From the NCBI RefSeq assembly GCF_003148765.1, contig NZ_QGGV01000001.1:62001-126000 (forward strand): a DNA stretch of 64,000 nt. The letters run 5' to 3'. Below the pieces are notes generated by a model that did not search any database, was not told the DNA's origin, and saw only the letters and a program-made list of their open reading frames with translations. Numbering within the stretch: position 1 is the stretch's first letter; each line of letters opens with the position of its first letter. The translations under genes were made by a program, and so were the position numbers. Below are positions 19,781 through 28,419 of this stretch, in pieces. Source of the DNA: Silicimonas algicola. Lineage in GTDB: Bacteria; Pseudomonadota; Alphaproteobacteria; Rhodobacterales; Rhodobacteraceae.

Positions 19781-20809
19781 TCAGCCTTCGTAGACGCCCG
19801 GCAGCGCGCGGCTTTCGCCGTCCAGCCACCCGGGCACCGGCAGGCCCTTGTCGGCAAGGAAAGCCGGGTTGAACAGCTTGGACTGGTAGCGGTTGCCGTA
19901 GTCGCAGAGGATGGTGACGATGGTGTGTCCCGGACCCATTTCGCGGGCCATGCGCATCGCGCCGGCGATATTGATCCCGCTCGATCCGCCAAGGCAAAGG
20001 CCTTCTTTTTCAAGCAGATCGAAGACGATGGGCAGGGCTTCCTCGTCCGAGATCTTGTAGGCGGCGTCGGGGGTGAAGCCGTCTAGGTTGGCGGTGATGC
20101 GGCCCTGGCCAATGCCCTCGGTGATCGAGTCGCCGGAGGGCGGCTCTTCGCCCGTGTAGAGCTTGTAGAGCCCCGACCCGTAGGGATCGGACAGGGCGAC
20201 CTTGACGCCTTTCGGCTGAAGCACCTCGGCCACGCCGGCAAGAGTTCCGCCTGTACCGACGGCGCAGGTGAAGCCGTGGACGGTGCCGCCCGTCTCCTTC
20301 CAGATCTCGGGGCCGGTGCCTTCGACATGGGCCTGGCGGTTGGCGGTGTTGTCGAACTGGTTGGCCCAGATCGCGCCATTCGGTTCGGTCTCGGCCAGCT
20401 TCGCCGCCAGACGCTCGGAGTAGCGGACGTAGTTGTTGGGGTTCGAGTAGGGGACCGCCGGGACCTGCACAAGCTCGGCGCCGCAGAGGCGGATCATGTC
20501 CTTCTTTTCCTGGCTCTGCGTCTCGGGAATGACGATGACGGTGCGGAAGCCCATCGAGGCGCCGACGAGGGCGAGGCCGATGCCGGTGTTCCCCGCGGTG
20601 CCTTCGACGATGGTCCCGCCCGGCTTCAACTCGCCCCGCGCCACGGCGTCGCGAATGATGAAGAGCGCGGCGCGATCCTTGACGGACTGGCCGGGATTCA
20701 GGAATTCGGCTTTTCCCAGAATATCGCAGCCCGTCTCTTCGGAGGGACCGGCGAGGCGGATCAGGGGGGTATGGCCGATGGCGTCGGCGAGGTCACGGCG
20801 GATGGTCAT
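19781..20809 (-). CDS. cysK: Cysteine synthase A (O-acetylserine sulfhydrylase)
   Basis: 342 residues of the fold-type II PLP family. The PLP lysine lies in NPGQSVKDRAA near residue 42; the acetylserine loop GTAGNTGIGLAL and the phosphate loop CAVGTGGTLAGV are intact. It makes L-cysteine from O-acetylserine and sulfide in the cytoplasm. It follows trgB on the same strand after 225 bases and precedes mscS. In Rhodobacter sphaeroides cysK sits next to trgAB and contributes to tellurite resistance (established knowledge), so this gene may have the same double role. Confidence 0.95.
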   Translation of the reverse strand: MTIRRDLADAIGHTPLIRLAGPSEETGCDILGKAEFLNPGQSVKDRAALFIIRDAVARGELKPGGTIVEGTAGNTGIGLALVGASMGFRTVIVIPETQSQEKKDMIRLCGAELVQVPAVPYSNPNNYVRYSERLAAKLAETEPNGAIWANQFDNTANRQAHVEGTGPEIWKETGGTVHGFTCAVGTGGTLAGVAEVLQPKGVKVALSDPYGSGLYKLYTGEEPPSGDSITEGIGQGRITANLDGFTPDAAYKISDEEALPIVFDLLEKEGLCLGGSSGINIAGAMRMAREMGPGHTIVTILCDYGNRYQSKLFNPAFLADKGLPVPGWLDGESRALPGVYEG

Positions 20810-20941
20810 GGCGTCTCCCGGAAGGGCTTGCCTCTGTCCTAGTCGGGCCGGGAACGGGTTTCAATGCAAGTAGAAGTTAACTGGCAGCGCGGAGCGCGGG
20901 GCGACCTGAGTCGGCCGCGTCGGACGGCGGATCCGGTGTAT

Positions 20942-20974
20942 CGGTATCGCGTCGGTATCGCGTCGGTATCACGT
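20942..20974. repeat. Three tandem copies of an 11-base repeat between trgB and cysK
   Basis: The unit CGGTATCGCGT occurs at 20942-20952 and 20953-20963, and with one change (CGGTATCACGT) at 20964-20974; a fourth partial copy starts at 20975. It lies in the 225-base gap upstream of cysK. An 11-base spacing is close to one helical turn, so the copies would be on one DNA face, but nothing shows that a protein binds there. It may equally be replication slippage. Confidence 0.75.
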
Positions 20975-21034
20975 CGGTGCATCCCTCGGTGCGGTGAGGG
21001 CGGCAGGAACAGGTTCGACGGGACCGCGTGCCCC

Positions 21035-22150
21035 TCAGCCGCGCAGCCGGTCGCGGTTCGCGGCGAGCCAGAAGAGCGTGAGGACGAGCGGCGCGGTGTT
21101 GGCTGCCCCGGTCTCGACCATCGCCATCGCCTCGTCGAAACCGAGAACGTGGGAGAGGATGTCTTCGTTCTCGCCTTCGAGACCCGCGATGCGGCCGTCC
21201 TGAGCCGAGAGGTCGGCGATGGCGACGTAACTCCAGAGGTATTCGTTGAAGGCGCCGGGCGACGGGTAGTAGCGGCTGATGAGGTGCAGTGCGCCCGCCT
21301 CGATCCCGGTCTCTTCGAGAAGCTCGCGCCGGGCAGTCTGCTCGGGCGTCTCGCCCGCGTCGATGCGTCCCGCCGCCGGTTCGAGTGTCCAGGGGTTTGC
21401 GTCGCCGCGCGTGAAGGGCCCGTGCCGGAACTGGCGGACGACGAGCAGGCGGTCGGTCGCGGGGTCGTAGGGCACCACCGTCACCGCGTCGCCGCCCTGG
21501 AACGAGGACCGCAGCACGGGCGCGCTGTGACCACCCGAGAAGCGGGGGAAGGTCAGCACGTCCTCGCGGACGGCGAAATAGGCGGTGTAGGGCTGGCGCG
21601 TCTCGGCGATCCGCACGTCTTTGGCCGACATCGCGGGCGGAAGAGGCGCGGGCGTCGGCGCCTCGGCGGCGCGGAGCCGCGCGCCGGCCCGCATCTGGAT
21701 CTGGTCGAAGGCGCGGGCGGCGGACGCGGGGTCCATCACGCCGTGGAGGCGCATGTATTCCTCGGCCGCGGCGCGGGCGAGGGGGGCGCCGTCTGCCTGC
21801 CATCCGTCGAGCGACCACGCGCCGTCGGGCTTCCAGAGACCGGGTTCGGGAAAATAAACCAGAGCGACCGCGGCGCCCTTGTCTGTCCGCACCGAAACGG
21901 GACGCAGGTCGTAGCCGAAGCCCAGCTCGTAGAAGTCCAGCCGCGCCTGGGCGCGGGCATCAACCTCGGCCAGGAGGCCTTCGGCCGTGGCGTCATCGTC
22001 GGCGACGAGCGTGGGGAAGTCGTGCCCCTCGACCTGCGCCGTGCGGAAGCCGGGAAGGCTGGCGGGCCGCGCCGACACCTCGCGCCCCGCCACGAGGGCG
22101 AGGAGCGCCGGGTCCCGAAGCGTGCCGTAGAAGAAGACCGACTGGCTCAC
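21035..22150 (-). CDS. trgB: TrgB-like protein: gamma-glutamylcyclotransferase-like domain fused to NUDIX hydrolase
   Basis: 371 residues from a GTG at 22150 that overlaps the trgA stop as GTGA. Residues 1-130 form a GGCT/AIG2-like domain (VFFYGTLRDPALLALV); residues about 180-371 form an ADP-ribose-pyrophosphatase-type NUDIX domain with the full box GRIDAGETPEQTARRELLEE followed by TGI. The same fusion and position match TrgB of the Rhodobacter sphaeroides tellurite locus trgAB-cysK. The molecular reaction that gives resistance is not known to me; the NUDIX half would be expected to cleave ADP-ribose-like nucleotides. Confidence 0.88.
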   Translation of the reverse strand: MSQSVFFYGTLRDPALLALVAGREVSARPASLPGFRTAQVEGHDFPTLVADDDATAEGLLAEVDARAQARLDFYELGFGYDLRPVSVRTDKGAAVALVYFPEPGLWKPDGAWSLDGWQADGAPLARAAAEEYMRLHGVMDPASAARAFDQIQMRAGARLRAAEAPTPAPLPPAMSAKDVRIAETRQPYTAYFAVREDVLTFPRFSGGHSAPVLRSSFQGGDAVTVVPYDPATDRLLVVRQFRHGPFTRGDANPWTLEPAAGRIDAGETPEQTARRELLEETGIEAGALHLISRYYPSPGAFNEYLWSYVAIADLSAQDGRIAGLEGENEDILSHVLGFDEAMAMVETGAANTAPLVLTLFWLAANRDRLRG

Positions 22151-22593
22151 GACCAGCGGCGGGCGAAGAACTCGGTGAGCCAGGACATGAACAGGGCGCC
22201 GACGATGGCGGGGATCAGGATCTCCTGCGTCGCGACGAGCTTGGCGTAATCCACGCAAAGCTGCGCCATCTGCTGGAGCGCCTCCATCGGGCCGTCATAG
22301 CGAAGCTGGACCGACCGCGACAGCATCTTGTAGCCGGACCAGACGATGAACACCCAGAAGAAGGTCGCGGCGAGCGTCGTCAGGCCGAAGCCGAAGGACT
22401 GGCGGTAGGTCTTGCCCGATCCGTTGCCGAGGATCGTCCAGCCCATGACGAAGCCGACGCATGCGTTGAGCGGCGAGAGCCAGCCGACGCGCGTGCCTTC
22501 GGTGTCCATGAGAATGGGTTTCATCAAGTCGGAGATGAAGTAGGCGAGGGCCGCGAAGCTGAGCGCGGCGATCAGTTTTCCGCCCGTGGGCAT
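22147..22593 (-). CDS. trgA: TrgA family membrane protein (tellurite resistance locus)
   Basis: 148 residues with four hydrophobic segments (LIAALSFAALAYFISDLM, GWLSPLNACVGFVMGWTIL, TTLAATFFWVFIVWSGYKML, IPAIVGALFMSWLTEFFA). Its size, membrane character and its pairing with a GGCT-NUDIX fusion and cysK match TrgA of Rhodobacter sphaeroides. The gene starts six bases after the cfa stop and overlaps trgB by GTGA, so cfa-trgA-trgB appear to be one unit. No catalytic motif is visible. Confidence 0.85.
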   Translation of the reverse strand: MPTGGKLIAALSFAALAYFISDLMKPILMDTEGTRVGWLSPLNACVGFVMGWTILGNGSGKTYRQSFGFGLTTLAATFFWVFIVWSGYKMLSRSVQLRYDGPMEALQQMAQLCVDYAKLVATQEILIPAIVGALFMSWLTEFFARRWS

Positions 22594-22599
22594 GCGTCA

Positions 22600-23811
22600 C
22601 TATCCCGGTTTGTTGACCGTTATCTGCGTGACGTCGATTGATCCGGCATGAAATCCTGCCGCGCAAGATGTAAGGTAGAAGTTCCACATTCTTCGGAAGC
22701 GATCGTCGAATCCGAGCAACGATACCTCGGACCAGCATTCATTGAACGTGTCGTGCCAACGACGCAGGGTCTGGGAATAGCTCTCGCCGAACTCGATGGA
22801 CCTGAGGACGCCGAGGCCCGCGCGCTCGATCTCGGCGCGCAGCGCGCTGGGCGAGGGGAGCATCCCGCCGGGGAAGACGTACTTCTGGATGAAGTCGACG
22901 CCCTTGCGGTAGGTCTCGAAGCGCTTGTCCTCGACGGTGATGATCTGGAGCGTGGCGTTGCAGCCGGCGTTGAGGCGGTCGCGGACGGTCTGGAAGTAGA
23001 CGGGCCAGTATTTCTCGCCGACGGCCTCGAACATCTCGATCGAGGCGATGCCGTCGTAGGTGCCGCGCTCGTCGCGGTAGTCCTGGAGCTTGATGTCGAC
23101 GCGGTCGGAGAGGCCGGCGCGTTCGATCCGGGAGCGGGCGTAGTCGTGCTGTTCGCGGCTGATGGTCAGGCCGGTGACGCGGAGGCCGCGTTCGCGCGCG
23201 GCGTATTCGGCGAAACCGCCCCAGCCGCAGCCGATCTCGAGGACGTGGGCGCCGGGGGCGACGCCCATCTGGTCGACCATGCTTTGATACTTGCGGGTCT
23301 GGGCGCGTTCCAGGCTTTCCTGGCCGGTCTCGAAGAGGGCCGAGGAGTAGGTCATCGTGTCGTCGAGCCAGAGGGAGTAGAACTCGTTGCCGAGGTCGTA
23401 GTGGTAGGAGATGTTCTTCTTCGCCCGCTCCCTGGTGTTGCGGTTCATCCAGTGTCGCAGGCGTTCCCACAGCCGCATGATCTGGAGACCGCCGAAGCTG
23501 TGATAGACCTCGTCGTTGTCGGCGTGGACCACGTCCATGAAGGCCTGGAGGTCGGGGGTGGACCACCAGCCCTCGAGATAGGCGTCGGCGAAGCCGAGGT
23601 CGCCCTCGCGGATGAGGCGCGCGAAGGTGTCGGGGTTGTGGATGACGATCTCGGCGACCGGACCGGGGTTCGGAGCCTCGACGCGGAACAGACGTCCATC
23701 CGGCATCCGGAAGTCGAGGCGGCCATTTCGGAGCTTTCCGGCGAGGCTGAAGGCGGCTGCGAAATAGCGCGGCAGATCCCGCTGGCCGTCCAGCGTCGTG
23801 ATCGGATCCAT
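22600..23811 (-). CDS. cfa: Cyclopropane-fatty-acyl-phospholipid synthase
   Basis: 403 residues. The SAM-binding motif VLEIGCGWGGFAEYAA is near residue 177, and the family stretches NISYHYDLGNEFYSLWLDDTM (read in two parts) near residue 133 and YPVYFQTVRDR-like near 265 are present. The enzyme adds a methylene group from SAM across double bonds of membrane phospholipid acyl chains. It leads the minus-strand cfa-trgA-trgB block, which puts membrane lipid modification next to tellurite-resistance genes. Confidence 0.92.
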   Translation of the reverse strand: MDPITTLDGQRDLPRYFAAAFSLAGKLRNGRLDFRMPDGRLFRVEAPNPGPVAEIVIHNPDTFARLIREGDLGFADAYLEGWWSTPDLQAFMDVVHADNDEVYHSFGGLQIMRLWERLRHWMNRNTRERAKKNISYHYDLGNEFYSLWLDDTMTYSSALFETGQESLERAQTRKYQSMVDQMGVAPGAHVLEIGCGWGGFAEYAARERGLRVTGLTISREQHDYARSRIERAGLSDRVDIKLQDYRDERGTYDGIASIEMFEAVGEKYWPVYFQTVRDRLNAGCNATLQIITVEDKRFETYRKGVDFIQKYVFPGGMLPSPSALRAEIERAGLGVLRSIEFGESYSQTLRRWHDTFNECWSEVSLLGFDDRFRRMWNFYLTSCAAGFHAGSIDVTQITVNKPG

Positions 23812-23969
23812 TTGCTTTCCCCCGGTGTCGTTCCGCTGAACCTAGCCGAACGGACCAGTTCATCAACCTTTTCTTGATTTTCCGTGGCTTCCGGGAGGTG
23901 CGACAGCTTGGCGCGACGGAAGGGGCGGCACGGTGCGTATCAGTCGGGCAATCGGAAAAGAGGTGCGGC

Positions 23970-24092
23970 ATGGCACGGACGACCCTGACCCTGGCCGGAA
24001 TGGCAGCGCTGGCGCTGGCGTCGGCGCTTGCCGTGGCCGACAGCTCGACGCTCTGGAGCGGTGCGCCGAGCGAAATCGCGGCGCGGCGCTGA
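23970..24092 (+). CDS. Small secreted or membrane peptide (40 residues)
   Basis: An ATG at 23970 preceded by AAAAGAGGTGCGGC opens a 40-codon frame. The peptide (MARTTLTLAGMAALALASAL, then AVADSSTLWSGAPSEIAARR) has a basic N-terminus and a hydrophobic stretch followed by AVA-D, which looks like a signal peptide with a 16-17 residue mature tail, or one membrane anchor. Its TGA ends exactly one base before the stop of the convergent nnr gene. I know no family for it. A real gene is plausible because of the ribosome site and the signal-like composition, but it is short. Confidence 0.45.
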   Translation: MARTTLTLAGMAALALASALAVADSSTLWSGAPSEIAARR

Positions 24093-25877
24093 TCAAAGGC
24101 CGAGCGCGCGGAAGACCTTCGGCAGTTCCTCGGGGATGTCCTCGGCGATGAGACCGGGGCCGAAGGAGAGCGCGCATTCGGTGTGGAGCCAGGCGGCGGT
24201 GCCGGCGGCGTCGAAGGGGTGCAGGCCGCGCGCGAGGAGGCCGGTTATCATGCCGGACAGCACATCGCCCGAGCCTGCGGTGGCGAGCCAGGGCGCGGCG
24301 CGCTCGTATGCGCTGGAGTTGATGGAACATTGCCCGGACGGATGAGCGATCACGGTGTCGGGGCCTTTGAACAGGATGGTGCAGCCTGCGCGTTTTGCCG
24401 CTTCGCGGGTGGCGTCGACCTTGGAATAGGCGGGGCCTGTCGTCGCGGGGGCGTCGAGTTTCTCGGCGATGTCGGGGAAGAGGCGTTTGAACTCGCCGGC
24501 GTGAGGGGTGAGGACGCAGCCTTGATGGAGCGCGTCGAAGAGGACCTGCGGGTTGCGCTCGAATCGGGTGAGGGCGTCGGCGTCGAGGACGACGGCTCTG
24601 GCGGGGCGGGGCCCCGGCTCGGGGGCCGGGGGGGTGGTGCTGGCGGGTCGGGGCCCCGGCTCGGGGGCCGGGGCAGCGGTGCTGGTGGGGCGGGGCCCCG
24701 GCTCGGGGGCCGGGGCAGCGGGGTTATGTTCGGAGCGGTCCTGCCCCGGACTGGATCCGGGGCCTCGCGGCGCGGTCGCCTTCAGTGCCGCCAGGACGAG
24801 GGCCTGGGTGTCGGCGCCGAGGCCTAGGCCGGGACCGAGGCAGAGCGCGTTTATCCGCTCGTCCTCGAGCGCTTCGGTCAGACCAGGGGCGCCGTCGAGA
24901 GGGCGGCACATGATGGCCGTGACCTGCGAGGCGACTTCCCAAAGTGCGGTCTGCGGGCAGCCGACGGTGACGAGGCCCGCGCCGATGCGCAATGCGCCAC
25001 GGGCGGCAAGGCGGGCGGCGCCGGTCTTGCCGGGACCTCCGGAGAGGATCAGGGCGTGGCCGTGGGTGTATTTGTGGACGTCGTCGTGAGGGGTCTTGAC
25101 CCTCGTTTTTGCAAGCCGCATCACCTGATCGAATTGAAGCTCACGATCAAAAGCCGATGTAACTCTGTCAGAGTAGGGAAAATTGCCAAAAGCGCCGGAC
25201 CCTACACCGGCGGGCAGACCGATGTCCTTGCAAATGACCTTTCCGGAAAGGGTAGGACCGAAGTCCAATAGGTGACCGTGCTTAAAGCCATGAAACGTCA
25301 CAGTCATATCTGCAAGGAAGGGTGCTCCCAGCACTTTTCCACTGTCGGAGCACAAGCCGCTTGGTATGTCGATTGCGACGTGCCTAAGGTTGCCGCGAAG
25401 TCCGTCGCCAGGGACGCTTTCCGCTGTGTCAGCGTATTCTTCCCCTAGATCGACAGGCCGCGTAAGTCCAATTCCGAAAAGTGCATCGAAAAAAACGTCC
25501 GGGTACGCGACGCGGCGCTCAGGGTGATAGAATGTTCCGGAGAACGCGAAGGTCTCCCCCAACTCCCCCCACCGCTCATAATTCACCTTTGCATCCGGCG
25601 GTAGCTTCTCGGGGTCGCCGTAGAGGAACACCTCCACCTCCCAGCCCCACTCCTTCAACAACCGCGCCACGACGAAGCCGTCGCCGCCGTTGTTGCCCGG
25701 TCCGCAGAGCACCACGGCCTTGTGCGAGGTCGTCGCAAGCTCCGGCCATTCCTCGAAGATCGCCTCGACGACGCCGCGGCCGGCGCGCTCCATGAGTTCG
25801 AGGCCGGTCACCTCGCCGGAAGCGATGGCGGCCTGTTCGATGGCGCGCATCTGCGCGGCGGTCAGGAGTTCGGTCAT
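24093..25877 (-). CDS. nnr: Bifunctional NAD(P)H-hydrate epimerase / ADP-dependent NAD(P)H-hydrate dehydratase
   Basis: 594 residues from the ATG at 25877 (MTELLTAAQMRAIEQAAIAS). The N-terminal third is the epimerase domain (VVLCGPGNNGGDGFVVARLL); the C-terminal part is the ADP-dependent dehydratase (ILSGGPGKTGAARLAARGAL, VVLDADALTRFE, AGSGDVLSGMI). Together they repair hydrated NADH and NADPH. The dehydratase is interrupted in frame by about 55 residues of Pro-rich sequence with three PAPEPGPRP units, encoded by palindromic DNA repeats at about 24600-24765. The insertion lies between LKATAPRG and RAVVLDADAL, probably on a surface loop. The frame is intact, so the enzyme is probably still functional. 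Confidence 0.92.
   Translation of the reverse strand: MTELLTAAQMRAIEQAAIASGEVTGLELMERAGRGVVEAIFEEWPELATTSHKAVVLCGPGNNGGDGFVVARLLKEWGWEVEVFLYGDPEKLPPDAKVNYERWGELGETFAFSGTFYHPERRVAYPDVFFDALFGIGLTRPVDLGEEYADTAESVPGDGLRGNLRHVAIDIPSGLCSDSGKVLGAPFLADMTVTFHGFKHGHLLDFGPTLSGKVICKDIGLPAGVGSGAFGNFPYSDRVTSAFDRELQFDQVMRLAKTRVKTPHDDVHKYTHGHALILSGGPGKTGAARLAARGALRIGAGLVTVGCPQTALWEVASQVTAIMCRPLDGAPGLTEALEDERINALCLGPGLGLGADTQALVLAALKATAPRGPGSSPGQDRSEHNPAAPAPEPGPRPTSTAAPAPEPGPRPASTTPPAPEPGPRPARAVVLDADALTRFERNPQVLFDALHQGCVLTPHAGEFKRLFPDIAEKLDAPATTGPAYSKVDATREAAKRAGCTILFKGPDTVIAHPSGQCSINSSAYERAAPWLATAGSGDVLSGMITGLLARGLHPFDAAGTAAWLHTECALSFGPGLIAEDIPEELPKVFRALGL
24612..24715. repeat. Three 42-base-spaced palindromic repeats inside nnr
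   Basis: The 20-mer CCCCGGCTCGGGGGCCGGGG occurs identically at 24612-24631, 24654-24673 and 24696-24715, spaced by exactly 42 bases (14 codons). Each copy is an inverted repeat (CCCCGGC / GCCGGGG around a 6-base centre). On the coding strand each reads as PAPEPGPRP. The spacing in multiples of three keeps the nnr frame open. Confidence 0.9.
24744..24762. repeat. Fourth palindromic element inside nnr, different sequence
   Basis: CCCCGGACTGGATCCGGGG is an inverted repeat with arms CCCCGGA and TCCGGGG and a 5-base centre. It lies 28 bases beyond the triple repeat and at the other edge of the inserted Pro-rich segment; it is translated as part of GPGSSPGQD. GC-rich palindromes of this look are frequent between genes in many alphaproteobacteria, from memory and not checked here. 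Confidence 0.75.
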
Positions 25878-25952
25878 GCTCACAGGTTCTGGGCAATCGC
25901 GGGTCGCCTGGCAAGCGTGGACTCCGCGCGCCGGCCGGTCCAGAGTGCGGCC

Positions 25953-26345
25953 ATGAAACTGACACGACGCCAGACCGGCGCCCTTCTCGCGGCGAGCCTG
26001 ATTGCGCCGTCGGCCGTCTTCGCGCAGGCGAAGGACAAGAAACGCCGGCGCAAGAAGGAAAAGCCGCCTCCGAAGTTTCCCGACCTGATGGAGAAGCTGG
26101 GCGCGGCCTTGAACGGGCACCTTACACCGGGCTGCGGCGGGCAGTTCTCGGTCCTCGACCTCGATTACGGAAACGCGAGTGGTGGCGGCAAGGGAATGCG
26201 CGCGGTCGTGCGGCTCGATTGGCCGCCCGGCTTTCGCCAGCGGCCCTTCGTCGCGGGTGGCGCGGACGCACAGGGCGCGTTCGACGCGCTGGTCGCGGCG
26301 AGCCTCGACGGCTTCCGCCCGGCATGGCCCGACTGCATCGTTTGA
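25953..26345 (+). CDS. Small exported protein of unknown function
   Basis: 130 residues from the ATG at 25953. MKLTRRQTGALLAASLIAPS with AVFAQA is a signal peptide carrying a twin-arginine-like TRRQTGA start. It is followed by a very basic stretch (KDKKRRRKKEKPPPK) and a globular remainder with two cysteines (GCGGQF and PDCIV). It is divergent from nnr and lies 159 bases upstream of glnB on the same strand. I do not recognise a family. The Cys pair could form a disulfide in the periplasm. Confidence 0.7.
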   Translation: MKLTRRQTGALLAASLIAPSAVFAQAKDKKRRRKKEKPPPKFPDLMEKLGAALNGHLTPGCGGQFSVLDLDYGNASGGGKGMRAVVRLDWPPGFRQRPFVAGGADAQGAFDALVAASLDGFRPAWPDCIV

Positions 26346-26843
<498 letters not shown>

Positions 26844-26879
26844 CACATATCAGGACCACGAAAGGGAAGGGTCTTTCTC

Positions 26880-28286
26880 ATGAGCAACAAGGACGTCTTG
26901 AAGACGATCAAGGACGAGGACGTCGAATACGTCGACATCCGCTTCACAGATCCGCGCGGCAAGTTGCAGCACGTGACCGTCATGGCCGACCAGGTCGACG
27001 CCGATTTCATGGACGACGGGTTCATGTTCGACGGCTCGTCCATCGCCGGCTGGAAGTCGATCGACCAGTCCGACATGAAGCTGATGCCCGACGCGACCTC
27101 GGCCTACATGGACCCGTTCTTCGCCGAGAAGACGCTGGCGATCCATTGCACCGTCGTCGAACCCGACACCGGAGAGCCCTATAACCGCGACCCGCGCGGC
27201 ACCGCGCAGCTTGCGGAAGCCTACCTGAAGTCCAGCGGCATCGGCGACACCGCCTACATGGGCCCCGAGGCCGAGTTCTTCATCTTCGACGACGTCCGGT
27301 TCAAGGTGTCGATGAACAAGGTGTCCTACGAGGTCGACGCCATCGACGCGGCCTGGAACACTGACACCGACTACGAGATGGGCAACATGGGCCACCGTCC
27401 CGGCGTGAAGGGCGGCTACTTCCCCGTCCCGCCGATCGACGACGCCCAGGACCTGCGGTCCGAAATGCTGTCGACCATGAAGCGCATGGGCATGAAGGTC
27501 GACAAGCACCACCACGAGGTCGCCTCGTGCCAGCACGAGCTGGGGCTGATCTTCGGGACGCTGACCCACCAGGCCGACGAGATCCAGAAGTACAAGTACG
27601 TCATCCACCAGGTGGCGCACGCCTACGGCAAGACGGCGACCTTCATGCCGAAGCCGATAGCGGGCGACAACGGCACCGGCATGCACGTCAACATGTCGAT
27701 CTGGAAAGGCGGCAAGCCGCTCTTCGCGGGCGACAAGTACGCCGACCTGTCCCAGGAGGCGCTGTACTACATCGGCGGCATCCTGAAGCACGCCAAGGCC
27801 CTGAACGCCTTCACGAACCCGTCGACCAACAGCTACAAGCGCCTGATCCCCGGCTTCGAGGCCCCCGTCCTGCGCGCCTATTCGGCCCGCAACCGCTCGG
27901 GCTGCGTCCGGATCCCGTGGGCCGAAAGCCCGAAGGCCAAGCGCATCGAGGCCCGCTTCCCCGATCCGTCGGCGAACCCTTACCTGGCGTTCTCGGCGCT
28001 TCTGATGGCCGGTCTCGACGGCATCAAGAACAAGATCGATCCGGGCGAGGCCATGGACAAGGACCTCTACGACCTGCCGCCGGAAGAGCTGGAGGGCATC
28101 CCGACCGTCTGCGCCAGCCTGCGCGAGGCGCTGGGCGAGCTTGAGGCCGACATGGACTTCCTGCTTCAGGGCGACGTGTTCACCCGCGACCAGATCGAGG
28201 GCTACATGGATCTCAAGTGGGAAGAGATCTATGCCTTCGAGCACACGCCGCACCCGATCGAGTTCAAGATGTACTACAGCTGCTGA
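26880..28286 (+). CDS. glnA: Glutamine synthetase, type I
   Basis: 468 residues, the type I-beta (dodecameric GSI) length. Conserved stretches are [12 protein letters not shown] near 49, [11 protein letters not shown] near 126, [12 protein letters not shown] near 264 and [19 protein letters not shown] near 344. Tyr397 in [11 protein letters not shown] is the adenylylation site, so activity control through GlnE and the upstream P-II protein is expected. It makes glutamine from glutamate, ammonia and ATP. A hairpin terminator follows at 28312-28340. Confidence 0.98.
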   Translation: MSNKDVLKTIKDEDVEYVDIRFTDPRGKLQHVTVMADQVDADFMDDGFMFDGSSIAGWKSIDQSDMKLMPDATSAYMDPFFAEKTLAIHCTVVEPDTGEPYNRDPRGTAQLAEAYLKSSGIGDTAYMGPEAEFFIFDDVRFKVSMNKVSYEVDAIDAAWNTDTDYEMGNMGHRPGVKGGYFPVPPIDDAQDLRSEMLSTMKRMGMKVDKHHHEVASCQHELGLIFGTLTHQADEIQKYKYVIHQVAHAYGKTATFMPKPIAGDNGTGMHVNMSIWKGGKPLFAGDKYADLSQEALYYIGGILKHAKALNAFTNPSTNSYKRLIPGFEAPVLRAYSARNRSGCVRIPWAESPKAKRIEARFPDPSANPYLAFSALLMAGLDGIKNKIDPGEAMDKDLYDLPPEELEGIPTVCASLREALGELEADMDFLLQGDVFTRDQIEGYMDLKWEEIYAFEHTPHPIEFKMYYSC

Positions 28287-28311
28287 GCCTTCCCTCTCGG
28301 CAAGGTGCGAT

Positions 28312-28340
28312 GGGGCGTTCCTGCGGGAGCGCCCCTTTTT
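28312..28340 (+). terminator. Rho-independent terminator after glnA
   Basis: GGGGCG pairs with CGCCCC and the inner TCC with GGA around a short loop (28312-28335), followed directly by five T residues (28336-28340). It lies 26 bases after the glnA stop and separates the glnBA unit from the chemoreceptor gene. Confidence 0.8.
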
Positions 28341-28419
28341 CGTCTCGGCGGACGCTGGCAACCTTCGGGTAAGACGTCGGGGTTATGAGGGCGTGACCGT
28401 CCACAGCCCGAGTGATCCA

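Noticed and set aside
20864-22249. Open plus-strand frame opposite trgB
   Set aside because: TrgB carries a complete NUDIX box and overlaps trgA as GTGA; the plus frame has no motif.
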